Source: JAJEFO01 sp965214325 (GTDB lineage Bacteria; Pseudomonadota; Alphaproteobacteria; Rhodobacterales; Rhodobacteraceae). From it: a DNA stretch of 64,000 bases. Location: assembly GCA_965214325.1 (NCBI GenBank), contig CBDCBG010000006.1, forward strand, positions 744,001 to 808,000, written 5' to 3'. A program made the position numbers and the translations under genes. The notes beneath the pieces are model-generated. The model saw nothing but the letters and a program-made list of their open reading frames with translations. It was not told the DNA's origin and made no database searches. Numbering within the stretch: the first letter of the stretch is position 1; each line of letters begins with the position of its first letter. Below are positions 52,177 to 60,763 of this stretch, in pieces.

Positions 52177-53082
52177 ATGGAGAGTTTCCGCAAGAATCAA
52201 GGGGTCTTCTGGATCCTCGCGGGCCCTGGCTCTTTCTGGCTCCTGTTTTTCTTCCTGGTGCCGCTCGGCATCGTGTGGATTCTGTCGTTCGGCGAAAAGG
52301 CGGTCATCGACGGCAAGATCTCGATCACCGAAACCGAAATCACCTGGACCTTGACCAACTATGTCCGGGCGCTGGCAGATCCGGTCTATCTGGTGATCAT
52401 CTGGAAATCTGTCTGGATCTCGGCACTGGCGACGGTCCTGTGCCTGATCATTGCCTACCCGGTGGCCTTCGTCATTTCCTTCGCCACCCCGCGCTTGCAG
52501 CCATGGCTGCTGCTTGCGGTGATCCTGCCGTTCTGGATCAATCTTCTCATTCGCACCTATGCCCTGATCGCGGTGTTCCGAACCCGGGGCTACGTGAATT
52601 TCGCATTGGAATGGCTCTACGACACGCTCTGGCTCGACAGGCTGTTCGGGCCGTTTGAACCGCTGGAGTTGCTGTATAACGACTTCGCCGTCGTCGCTGG
52701 CCTGGTCTATGTGTTCATGCCCTTCATGGTGCTTCCGCTTTACGCCTCCGTCGAACGGCTGGACCGCTCGATGCTTGAAGCGTCCCTCGACCTTGGCGCC
52801 TCGCAGTTGGCCACCTTCCTGCGCGTGACAGTGCCGCTGACCATGCCCGGCATCGTCTCCGGGCTGATTCTCGTGTTCATCCCCTGCCTTGGCTCGTTTC
52901 TGACGGCTGACTTGCTGGGGGGAACGAATGCCACAATGATCGGCAATGTCATCGAGCGGCAGTTCAAGGCGGCCAATGACTGGCCGTTTGGCGCCGCTCT
53001 CAGTTTTCTGCTCATGTACGTCACGTTCGGTGTCCTGGCGCTGCGTGCCCTGCTCGGCCGGGATGCGGGGATGCGGTCATGA
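52177..53082 (+). CDS. potB: Polyamine-type ABC transporter permease (PotB-like)
   Basis: 301 residues with six membrane helices. The EAA loop for contact with the ATPase is visible as EASLDLGASQLATFLRVTVP, and LPFWINLLIRTYALIAVFRT is characteristic of PotB. The gene ends 4 bases inside potC (ATGA). Part of the inner-membrane channel. Confidence 0.92.
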   Translation: MESFRKNQGVFWILAGPGSFWLLFFFLVPLGIVWILSFGEKAVIDGKISITETEITWTLTNYVRALADPVYLVIIWKSVWISALATVLCLIIAYPVAFVISFATPRLQPWLLLAVILPFWINLLIRTYALIAVFRTRGYVNFALEWLYDTLWLDRLFGPFEPLELLYNDFAVVAGLVYVFMPFMVLPLYASVERLDRSMLEASLDLGASQLATFLRVTVPLTMPGIVSGLILVFIPCLGSFLTADLLGGTNATMIGNVIERQFKAANDWPFGAALSFLLMYVTFGVLALRALLGRDAGMRS

Positions 53083-53915
53083 GGGCCTTGCGCCGCCAGA
53101 CCGACCCGCTGGACTATGCCGGGCGGACCTGGATCAGGATCTTCTTCGGCATGGTGTTCATCCTGCTCTATGCCCCGGTGGTCCTGATGATGGCATTCAG
53201 TTTCAATGACTCAAGGCGCAACATCGTCTGGAGGGGCTTTACCACCAAGTACTACGAGAAGGCGTGGAACAATGACGGGTTGATCGAAGCCTTCGTCAAT
53301 TCGTTGACCATTGCGGCCATAAACACCGTTGTGGCTACCGCTCTCGGCGCAATGGTGGCGTTGCTGTTGTGGAGATTCCGGTTTCCGTTCAAGAGTGCCT
53401 ACGAGGGATTCATGGCCTTGCCCATCGTGATTCCCGAAATTTGCATGGGGGTGGCCATGCTTGCCTTCTTCTCACGCATCGGCTGGCCGACGGGAATGCC
53501 ATGGCCACTCAACCTTTCCGCAATCACCATCGCCCATGTCGCTTTCAGCTTCCCCTTTGTGGCCATCGTTGTCCGCGCCCGCATGGCAGGCTTCAATCGC
53601 GAACTCGAGGAAGCGTCGCGCGATCTGGGAGCCTCGGAATGGCAGACGTTCCTGCACGTGATCCTTCCCTACATGCGGCCCGGCCTGGTGGCTGGCGCAC
53701 TGCTGGCCTTCACGCTTTCGCTTGATGACTTCGTGATCACGTTTTTCACATCCGGCCCGGAAACGGTGACCTTTCCGGTCAAGGTCTACTCCATGGTCCG
53801 GTTCAGCGTAACCCCCGAGGTCAACGCCGCTTCGACCGTGCTGGTGGTGATCACGCTGATCGTTGCAGCGCTGATGTTGCGGGTGCAGCGTCCTGACCAG
53901 GCGGGCAATCCATGA
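53079..53915 (+). CDS. potC: Polyamine-type ABC transporter permease (PotC-like)
   Basis: 278 residues, six membrane helices. FNDSRRNIVWRGFTTKYYEK and LEEASRDLGASEWQTFLHVI (EAA loop) are typical, and SLDDFVITFFTSG is conserved in PotC proteins. Overlaps potB and potA by 4 bases each, so the operon is translated as a unit. Confidence 0.92.
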   Translation: MRALRRQTDPLDYAGRTWIRIFFGMVFILLYAPVVLMMAFSFNDSRRNIVWRGFTTKYYEKAWNNDGLIEAFVNSLTIAAINTVVATALGAMVALLLWRFRFPFKSAYEGFMALPIVIPEICMGVAMLAFFSRIGWPTGMPWPLNLSAITIAHVAFSFPFVAIVVRARMAGFNRELEEASRDLGASEWQTFLHVILPYMRPGLVAGALLAFTLSLDDFVITFFTSGPETVTFPVKVYSMVRFSVTPEVNAASTVLVVITLIVAALMLRVQRPDQAGNP

Positions 53916-54985
53916 GCATCATTTCCATTCGCAACGTCACCAAGGACTTCGTCGGGATCTCCGCCGTCGACAACGCCAATATCGACATAGCGGCGAACGA
54001 GTTCTTCGCGGTGCTCGGCCCGTCCGGCTGCGGCAAGACCACGCTCCTGCGCATGATTGCAGGATTCGAGACGCCAACGGCAGGGGAGATTCTGATCGAT
54101 GGCGTGGATGTCAGCGCCATGGCACCCAACAAGCGACCGGTGAACATGGTCTTCCAGTCCTATGCCGTGTTCCCGCACATGACGGTGCTGGCCAATGTGG
54201 GTTACGGCCTGAAAGTGACCGGAGTTCCTGCGGCCGAGACCCGGCAGAGGGCGGAGGAAGCCCTGGAGATGGTCCAGCTGGCCCACCTTGGCGGGCGCAA
54301 GCCGGATCAACTCTCCGGAGGCCAGCGCCAGCGTGTCGCCCTTGCGCGCGCGCTGGTTAAGCGCCCGAAGGTTCTGCTTCTTGACGAGCCAATGTCGGCG
54401 CTTGACGCAAAGCTGCGCGAGCAGATGCAGCTTGAACTGACGCGCCTGCAGGAAGAGGTGGGAATCACGTTCATCATTGTCACGCACGACCAGGACGAGG
54501 CACTGTCAATGGCCGATCGCATCGCCGTGATGCAGTCAGGGCGCGTGGAGCAGATTGCCACCCCCGAACTGCTCTATGAATCTCCGAATTCGCGCTTTGT
54601 TGCCGACTTCATCGGCAAGGTGAACCTCCTCGACGGGCAGGTCGCGGGGGCCTCCTGTCAGGGTGTCACGGTCGACGTCGCGCACCTCGGCAAGGTGACG
54701 GTCCCCTATTCGGGCCGAGCGCAAGGCCAGGTCTCGCTGGCGGTCAGGCCCGAGAAGGTCCGCATGACCGCAAGCAGGCCCGAATCCGGCCTCCTCGTCC
54801 AGGGCCGCATTGTTGATTGGGCCTACTACGGCGACACATCGCACATCCGCGTGCAGCCGGCCAGCGGACCGCCCGTGTCGGTCACTGTCCAGAACGATAC
54901 CCGATCAACCATCGAGAACGGAGACGTGGGCGATCAGGTCTGGCTCAGCTGGCGGGCGGAGGACACCCTGGTCCTTGATCGCTGA
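53912..54985 (+). CDS. potA: Polyamine-type ABC transporter ATPase (PotA-like)
   Basis: 357 residues. Walker A GPSGCGKTT, Q-loop VFQSYAVFPHM, signature LSGGQRQRVALARAL, Walker B LLLDEPMSALD and the H-loop THDQDEAL. A TOBE domain follows (about 275-355). It drives import through PotB/PotC. Last gene of the operon; it ends 22 bp from the convergent aminotransferase gene. Confidence 0.93.
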   Translation: MSIISIRNVTKDFVGISAVDNANIDIAANEFFAVLGPSGCGKTTLLRMIAGFETPTAGEILIDGVDVSAMAPNKRPVNMVFQSYAVFPHMTVLANVGYGLKVTGVPAAETRQRAEEALEMVQLAHLGGRKPDQLSGGQRQRVALARALVKRPKVLLLDEPMSALDAKLREQMQLELTRLQEEVGITFIIVTHDQDEALSMADRIAVMQSGRVEQIATPELLYESPNSRFVADFIGKVNLLDGQVAGASCQGVTVDVAHLGKVTVPYSGRAQGQVSLAVRPEKVRMTASRPESGLLVQGRIVDWAYYGDTSHIRVQPASGPPVSVTVQNDTRSTIENGDVGDQVWLSWRAEDTLVLDR

Positions 54986-55007
54986 CAGATGGAGTGGCTG
55001 AGCGGCG

Positions 55008-56414
55008 TCAGACCGGTGTCCACCCTTCCCTGACAAGGTCGCCGTGAACCTGCTCGATCGCCTGTCCCAGGCGATCAACTGCGAAGTCAATCTCTGGCCT
55101 GGTGATGACCAGCGGCGGCGACATCACGTTCAGCCGCCCGATTGGGCGCACCAGCACGCCAAGGGATTCCGCCGCGTCGGAAATGCGCTTGCCGATGTCG
55201 ACCTCTTCAGGAAGCGTTTCCTTGGTGGTTCGGTCCAGGACGTTTTCCAGACAGCGCATCAGGCCGATTCCGCGCACGTTGCCGACCAGTTTCATGCCCT
55301 CCAGGTCGCGGAGCCGTTCGCCGAAATAGTCTCCGACCTCCCGTGCATGTTCGAGAATGCCCTCGCGCTCCATGATTTCGATGTTCTTCAGTGCCGCCAC
55401 GCAGCAGACCGGGTGCCCGGCATAGGTGAAGCCGCTGGTATAGACGCGTGAAGGATCACCGCATGCGATGGTCTCATGAATGCAATCCGAGTAAATCGTC
55501 GCGCCGATCGGCAGGTAGCCCGATGAGAGCCCCTTTGCCGAGCAAATGATGTCGGGGATGATGCCGAACACGTCCTCGGACGCGAACCAGTGTCCCAATC
55601 GGCCGAACGCGGTGACCACTTCGTCGGCAACAAAAAGGATGTCGTGGCGCTTGCACACCTCGTGCATCCGCTTGAGATAATCTCCGGGCGGCACCAACAC
55701 GCCGCCGGCACCCATGACTGGCTCCGCAAAGAACGCGCCCACCCTGTCAGGGCCGATCTCGGCGATCTTGTCCTCGAATTCCCTGACCAGGTGGCAACAG
55801 AACTCGGCTTCCCCCATGCCGTTCGGGGCCCGGTACAAGTCCGGCTCCGAGATGTGATGGATGGTGTCCTCGATGTACCTGAACCCGTGCCGACGATCCG
55901 CCGCCTTGTAGCCGATCGATATCGTGGCATAGGTTGACCCATGATAGGCTTGTCGCCGTGCGATGACATGGCTCTTGCCAGGCTTGCCCGCACATTGCTG
56001 GTAGAAGTGAACCAGGCGCAACGCGCTGTCGACCGCTGTCGAGCCGCCAGTGGAGAAATGCACGCGATTGAGGTCGCCAGGCGCCAGCTCGGCCAGTTTG
56101 GCCGCCAGCCGGGCCGCTGGCTCATTGGACATGTCGGTGAACGTCGAACTGTAGGACAGTTTCGTGACCTGTTCGGCGATCGCATCCGCCATTTCCTGTC
56201 GACCAAGCCCAATGTTGTTGCACCAGAGACCGCCAAGCATGTCGAGATAGGTCTGACCGTTGGCGTCGGTCATCTCGGAACCGGATCCCCTTGACATGAT
56301 CAGCGATCCCGATGCCCCGTAGCTTTCGAAATGGGTAAACGGATGCAGGAAATGCCTTCGATCCAGTTCCCGCAAGTCATGCGTTGCGTCGTTTCTCAGC
56401 TCCGGCGAATTCAT
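55008..56414 (-). CDS. Class III (omega) aminotransferase, possibly for polyamines
   Basis: 468 residues from the ATG at 56414. Fold-type I class III motifs are LGGLWCNNIGLGRQEMADAI, FVADEVVTAFGRLGHWF and ICSAKGLSSGYLPIGA, whose Lys carries PLP. Such enzymes move amino groups from putrescine, beta-alanine, GABA or taurine to pyruvate or 2-oxoglutarate. Convergent with the pot operon, it may degrade the imported amine; this is inference. The 5' flank is an IscB-derived element (copy C) whose right-end hairpin ends 19 nt before the ATG; GGGGTGGACAG there gives the ribosome binding site. A GTG 39 codons upstream, inside the element, is in frame. Confidence 0.88.
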   Translation of the reverse strand: MNSPELRNDATHDLRELDRRHFLHPFTHFESYGASGSLIMSRGSGSEMTDANGQTYLDMLGGLWCNNIGLGRQEMADAIAEQVTKLSYSSTFTDMSNEPAARLAAKLAELAPGDLNRVHFSTGGSTAVDSALRLVHFYQQCAGKPGKSHVIARRQAYHGSTYATISIGYKAADRRHGFRYIEDTIHHISEPDLYRAPNGMGEAEFCCHLVREFEDKIAEIGPDRVGAFFAEPVMGAGGVLVPPGDYLKRMHEVCKRHDILFVADEVVTAFGRLGHWFASEDVFGIIPDIICSAKGLSSGYLPIGATIYSDCIHETIACGDPSRVYTSGFTYAGHPVCCVAALKNIEIMEREGILEHAREVGDYFGERLRDLEGMKLVGNVRGIGLMRCLENVLDRTTKETLPEEVDIGKRISDAAESLGVLVRPIGRLNVMSPPLVITRPEIDFAVDRLGQAIEQVHGDLVREGWTPV

Positions 56415-56816
56415 CTGTCCACCCCGCTGGAGACCCCGCCCTTCATGGCGGGGAGGAATTCGGAGTCCCATGTTCCATGCATCGTCTTTGTCTCCCCTTG
56501 CCCTGACGACGTGTCGAGGTGGCAGCCGCACCCGTCGCCCCGCCGGTCGAGGACGAAAACCCGGCTCTCACCGCACCGGGAGCCGCCTTGGCTTCTCCCG
56601 TAACGCCGGGCGGAGCCGGGCTCCCCTCGCACATCCTGATCGCCCGCGTTTCGGTTCGCCCCGTGTCTTGCCTGACCCGGCGTGTCTGCAAACAAGCCTT
56701 CGGGAACCAGGATCTGAGGAAGCATTCCAAGGCCGGTCTTCAACGTATGGCTCAACGTGGATTGGATCGTCTTCTCCCCTCTTGTGCCGGCAGGCACGGG
56801 CCTTCGGGGAGGTGTC
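56415..56816 (-). mobile_element. IscB-derived element, copy C (frame deleted)
   Basis: In transcription order it has a left part CTCCCCGAAGGCC (about 56800-56815), the omega-RNA-like segment, the first codons of an IscB-like frame (SRVFVLDRRG) joined directly to its last part (DGCGCHLDTSSGQGE), and a right-end hairpin CCCCGCCATGAAGGGCGGGG at 56434-56453. So PLMP, RuvC-I, bridge and C-terminal domain are all gone by one deletion of about 0.6 kb relative to copy B, probably at short repeats of the CGGCGGG/CGCGGCGAC type. It fills the start region of the aminotransferase gene. Confidence 0.72.
56571..56799 (-). ncRNA. Omega-RNA-like conserved segment, copy C
   Basis: 229 nt homologous to 46455-46680 and 1603-1830. 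Landmarks are CGTGCCTGCCGGCACAAG, GGAATGCTTCCTCAGATCC, CGGGTCAGGCAAGACACGGG and GGATGTGCGAGGGGAGCCC. It ends where copy B begins its IscB-like frame. As the protein is deleted here while this segment and the 3' hairpin are kept, it could be a stand-alone RNA served by a protein encoded elsewhere. It may also be only transposon residue. Confidence 0.5.
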
Positions 56817-57046
56817 GCCGGCGTCCTGCCCGTCCATGCCAGGTTGCTCCGATCACTGTGGTCAGCAATTGCCTCCTGCGCATGCAAACGTGAACTTGCC
56901 GTCGCGAATCGCGAGCGTGCCTGGAGAACTTCTCCGTCACGCCAGTCAGATTCGTCTTCTCTGACCGCCCGGCCAGACAAGGAACTTGCGGGAAACAGAA
57001 TGCAACCGGGATGGCAGCCGTCAAGAATCCGCGTACGCTCTTCAAT

Positions 57047-58450
57047 TCAGCCAGGCGCCTTTGGCGTGCAGGGAATGCTCCGCGCATGGAGGCGGCGGCA
57101 GGCCAGCGCGGCACCGTCCTTGCTCAGGCCCAGAAAATTCGCTTCCCACCCCTTGGGTCCGCGAACAACGGTCCGATGGGCGGCATCCAAGGTTGAAATC
57201 TCCACGAGCGCCGTCTGCAGCAGCACACGCTCCGCCTGTCCGCGAGTACCGAACAGGCCGACGTTGATGCCCCAACGACGTTCGCCGCCGGCTGAAGCCC
57301 GCGACACGACCCGCCCCTCTTCAAGTTCCGGGTCCAGTTCCTCCCGCGCCGAGCCTTGAGCCACCAACGGCCTGAGGACAGGTCTTTGGCCGATGCCTGT
57401 CCGTTCGGCGCCCAGGCCCGCCCCCTCCGCAATTTCGGCAAGACCCGGAACCGTCCCATCGCTGAGCGCAACCTCGGCCAGCACGTCGGAAATGTCCTCG
57501 GCGACCGCGATGAACGCATCGTCCGCCGGAACCGGAACCGGCCTCAAGGGAGGCCGGGAAGATCGCACGACTCGCCCGGACTGCGCAACGATGCTTGCTG
57601 GCAAGCTGAGTGCCGGACGCCGGGGCCTCTTGACCGCCACACGGCTCGGGGACCGGGAGAAACCCATGTCAAGCAGTTCGGCAACGCGCTTGTTGCGCGT
57701 TGCCACGGACCTTCCCCCGAAGACCGTCGCGATCACGCGCTTTCCTCCTCGCTCTGCCGAAGCGACGAGGTTGAATCCGGCCGCACGCGTGTAGCCGGTC
57801 TTGATTCCGTCCGCTCCCCTGTATGCACTCAGGAGGCGGCGATTCGTGTTTCTCACCATCTGCGTTCCGGCGCTGGTCGAGCGACGGGAGAAGAGATTGT
57901 AGTAATCGGGGAAGTCGTAGAACAGGTGGCGTCCCAGGATCGTCATGTCGCGCGCGGTCGAGAGATGGCCCCGCTCCGTCAGTCCGTGGGCATTCTTGAA
58001 CGTTGTCTTGGTAAGCCCCATGGCCTTCGCCATGTCGTTCATGCGCCGTGCGAAATCGGCCTCGCTGCCTGACACGGCCTCGCCGAGAGCCGTCGCCGCG
58101 TCGTTGGCGGACCTCACGGCGGCCGCCCGGACAAGGTAACGGAGCTTAACCTTCTGACCTGCCCTGAGGCCGAGTTTCGAAGGCGGCTCCTTCGCCGCAT
58201 TGCGGGAGATCCTCACTTTCTCGTCGAGACCGATCTCCCCGCGTTCCACCGCATCGAAGACGACATAGAGCGTCATCATCTTCGTGAGCGACGCCGGATG
58301 CAGCCTGGTGTCGGCATTCCTGGAATGCAGGACCTCTCCCGTTCGCGCATCCATCACCATCGCCGCATACGGAGCGGCGCTTCCGGCGACCGGATGCAGG
58401 AGGAAACAAGCGATGAACGCAATGTGGAATACGGATCGATAGATTTTCAC
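57047..58450 (-). CDS. D-alanyl-D-alanine carboxypeptidase (S11) with C-terminal SPOR domain
   Basis: 467 residues from a GTG at 58450 (VKIYRSVFHIAFIACFLLHP), with GAAGGGGCAG upstream. A signal peptide ends near AGSAAP. The penicillin-binding domain shows ASLTKM (SxxK), RSANDA (SxN) and DGIKTGYTRAAGF (KTG). A Pro/Arg-rich linker (about 275-370) leads to a SPOR domain (about 385-465, RRWGINVGLFGTRGQAERVL) that binds denuded glycan strands at septa. It trims peptidoglycan pentapeptides in the periplasm. Alternative ATG at 58486 would lengthen the n-region. Runs toward the IscB-derived copy C. Confidence 0.9.
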   Translation of the reverse strand: MKIYRSVFHIAFIACFLLHPVAGSAAPYAAMVMDARTGEVLHSRNADTRLHPASLTKMMTLYVVFDAVERGEIGLDEKVRISRNAAKEPPSKLGLRAGQKVKLRYLVRAAAVRSANDAATALGEAVSGSEADFARRMNDMAKAMGLTKTTFKNAHGLTERGHLSTARDMTILGRHLFYDFPDYYNLFSRRSTSAGTQMVRNTNRRLLSAYRGADGIKTGYTRAAGFNLVASAERGGKRVIATVFGGRSVATRNKRVAELLDMGFSRSPSRVAVKRPRRPALSLPASIVAQSGRVVRSSRPPLRPVPVPADDAFIAVAEDISDVLAEVALSDGTVPGLAEIAEGAGLGAERTGIGQRPVLRPLVAQGSAREELDPELEEGRVVSRASAGGERRWGINVGLFGTRGQAERVLLQTALVEISTLDAAHRTVVRGPKGWEANFLGLSKDGAALACRRLHARSIPCTPKAPG

Positions 58451-58611
58451 GAAAACTGCCCCTTCAACTTGCCTCGGCCCATTCATATGCTGGACCTTCA
58501 TTGTTTTGGAAAGCCTAACACACCTGAATATATCAAAAAAAGATGAATCTTGAACAAATTCGAAAAGTGCCTGATTGCCACCAGATAAAGTAACGGATTT
58601 CAGGCGAAACA

Positions 58612-59313
58612 CTACATATTGCCGCAAATTTCGTTGACGACTCCAGGAAGATCGGACAGCGCGGCGATCTCGCGGAAGCGTTCGTGGTGCATCGGCGCAT
58701 CGGCCGCCTCGTGGTCCCAGGCCGGATCGTAGGGCACGTGCACGCCCCATCCCCCGGCCGAAATCACAGGATTCACGTCGGACTTGAGCGAGTTTCCGGC
58801 CATCAGCGCAAGTCGCGGTTCGATCCCGCGCCCGGCGAAGATGCCCGAATAGACCTCGCTTGTCTTTTCCGAGACGATTTCAACGCCGTCAAACAGTTCG
58901 CCGAGTCCGGACTGAGCGAGCTTTCGTTCCTGATCCAGAAGATCTCCCTTGGTGACCAGCAGCAGCGTGAATTCCGCCGAGAGGGTCCGCACAGTCTCTT
59001 CCGCCCCGTTCAGAAGTTCGATGGGGTCGCGCAGCATCTCCTGACCGCAGGCAATCAGCTCGGCGATGACCTCTCCCGGGACCCGGTTCCCCGTCACCTG
59101 GAGAGCGGCCTCGATCATCGAAAGCGTGAAGCCCTTGATGCCGTATCCGTAGCGCTCGATGTTTCGCCGCTCGGCATCACGAAGGCGATCAGCGAGGTGA
59201 TCGCTCGCCGCGTGGTCCGACAGCAGCTTGGCGAATCTTTCCTGCGTGAACCGGAACAGCCGTTCGTTGTGCCAGAGCGTGTCGTCTGCATCCAGGCAGA
59301 TCGTTGTCAACAT
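58612..59313 (-). CDS. HAD-family hydrolase
   Basis: 233 residues from the ATG at 59313. TICLDADDTLWHNE is motif I (DxDxT), LLLVTKGDLLDQE motif II, SEKTSEVYSGIF the Lys region and MAGNSLKSDVNPVISAGGW motif IV. The length and cap suggest a C1-cap phosphatase of small metabolites; substrate unknown. It is divergent from clpS with about 75 bp between, where both promoters should lie. Confidence 0.88.
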   Translation of the reverse strand: MLTTICLDADDTLWHNERLFRFTQERFAKLLSDHAASDHLADRLRDAERRNIERYGYGIKGFTLSMIEAALQVTGNRVPGEVIAELIACGQEMLRDPIELLNGAEETVRTLSAEFTLLLVTKGDLLDQERKLAQSGLGELFDGVEIVSEKTSEVYSGIFAGRGIEPRLALMAGNSLKSDVNPVISAGGWGVHVPYDPAWDHEAADAPMHHERFREIAALSDLPGVVNEICGNM

Positions 59314-59388
59314 GGCTTCGCCCCCCTTTGCACATTTGCAGGATCGCCTGTATTGTGCAGCCAATCCAATTCTGGTGCCAGATTCGCC

Positions 59389-59733
59389 ATGACTTCATCT
59401 GCCTTGCAATCGATGGCCGACCGCGACGACACGCCTGATGGCGGTGCAGACGTCCTTGTCAAGACCAAGCCGAGGACCGAGCGCCCCCCGCTTTACAAGG
59501 TTCTGTTGCTGAATGACGATTACACGCCCATGGAGTTCGTGGTTCACGTGCTCGAGCGGTTCTTCGGCATGAGCGACGCGCAAGCCTTCGAACTGATGCT
59601 GGCGGTCCACAAGAAGGGACTCGCCGTGGTTGGCGTGTTTTCCCTCGAAGTGGCGGAAACAAAGGTCGCGCAGGTCATGGACTTCGCCAGGCGCCACCAG
59701 CACCCGCTCCAATGCACGTTGGAAAAGGAGTAG
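59389..59733 (+). CDS. clpS: ATP-dependent Clp protease adaptor ClpS
   Basis: 114 residues. LYKVLLLNDDYTPMEFVVHV and LERFFGMSDAQAFELMLAVH are the ClpS core that binds N-end-rule residues, and VHKKGLAVVGVFSLEVAETK is the conserved second half. It delivers N-degron substrates to ClpAP. The N-terminal 30 residues are a flexible extension needed for delivery. The start is either 59389 or an ATG at 59413; neither has a clear ribosome binding site. clpA is not adjacent here. Confidence 0.93.
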   Translation: MTSSALQSMADRDDTPDGGADVLVKTKPRTERPPLYKVLLLNDDYTPMEFVVHVLERFFGMSDAQAFELMLAVHKKGLAVVGVFSLEVAETKVAQVMDFARRHQHPLQCTLEKE

Positions 59734-59741
59734 GGTCTCGC

Positions 59742-60758
59742 GTGCCGCGATCGCAATGCATGCTTGCCCAACGACTTTCGCTCGCCCTTGAACGAGGGAT
59801 CATGAGCTTGCCGGAAAGCGGGAGGATCGCGGTGGTCTCGCCGGATGTCGGCACCGAGCTTTCAGCCTTGCCACGCGAACGGACCGAAGTGGTCTCGCGA
59901 AGCTTCCGCGCCCACAGAGCGTTCACGGATTCGGGTTTCCGCGCAGTGACGGCGCCGGACGGGCCGTACGCAATGGCGATCCTCTCGCTGCCCCGCGCCA
60001 AGGCCGCAGCACGGGCCGCCCTTGCCGAAATCGTCCCGGTCACGCGCGGTCCCACCGTGATCGACGGGCAAAAGACGGACGGCGTGGAAAGTTTCCAGAA
60101 GGAACTTGGGCATCGGGCGTTCATGGGCGAGATTCTGGTCAAGGCGCACGGCAGGATGTTTGCTGCAGCCGGAATAGACTGCGCCGGATGGGACGCCGTG
60201 CCCGGACGGGTGGCGCGTCCGAAGGGTGGCGCCTACAAGACGTCGCCCGGTGCGTTTTCCTCGGACGGAATCGACCCTGGATCCCGCGCGCTCGCGGATG
60301 CTCTGCCAGACAGGATGGACGGCCATGCAATCGACCTGGGTTCCGGCTGGGGCTACCTGGCGGACGCGGTCCTGGAACGCGGCGGCGCCATCTCGGTGGA
60401 TCTGGTCGAGGACGATCTTGCCGCGCTTGAAGCGTCCCGGGCGAACCTCGATGACGCTCGTGCCCGGTTTCACTGGACAGATGCGCTGACGTTCCGTCCC
60501 GATCCGCTCGCCGACCACGTCGTCATGAACCCGCCTTTCCACGCGGGCCGGAACGCGGACGCCTCCATTGGACACGGATTCATTCGCGCCGGCGCAGGAA
60601 TGCTGGCCCGCAAGGGCACTCTTTGGCTTGTCGCCAACAGGCATTTGCCCTACGAGAGGACCCTTGTAGAGGTCTTTCGTGACGTTCGCACCCTGGGGCA
60701 ACACGCCGAGTACAATCTCTTCATGGCCGCGCAGCCCCGAAAAATCCGCGAGAGATAG
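59742..60758 (+). CDS. RsmC/RlmG-type SAM-dependent rRNA guanine-N2 methyltransferase
   Basis: 338 residues from a GTG at 59742 (AAGGAG 11 nt upstream); the ATG at 59760 is an alternative start. The N-terminal half (LALERGIMSLPESGRIAV, LSALPRERTEVV) is the degenerate domain of the family. The C-terminal half has SAM motif I HAIDLGSGWGYLADAVL and the catalytic VVMNPPFHAGR (NPPF). It likely methylates a guanine of 16S or 23S rRNA. It lies 8 bp after clpS and 5 bp before the SDR gene. Confidence 0.87.
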   Translation: MPRSQCMLAQRLSLALERGIMSLPESGRIAVVSPDVGTELSALPRERTEVVSRSFRAHRAFTDSGFRAVTAPDGPYAMAILSLPRAKAAARAALAEIVPVTRGPTVIDGQKTDGVESFQKELGHRAFMGEILVKAHGRMFAAAGIDCAGWDAVPGRVARPKGGAYKTSPGAFSSDGIDPGSRALADALPDRMDGHAIDLGSGWGYLADAVLERGGAISVDLVEDDLAALEASRANLDDARARFHWTDALTFRPDPLADHVVMNPPFHAGRNADASIGHGFIRAGAGMLARKGTLWLVANRHLPYERTLVEVFRDVRTLGQHAEYNLFMAAQPRKIRER

Positions 60759-60763
60759 TCCAT

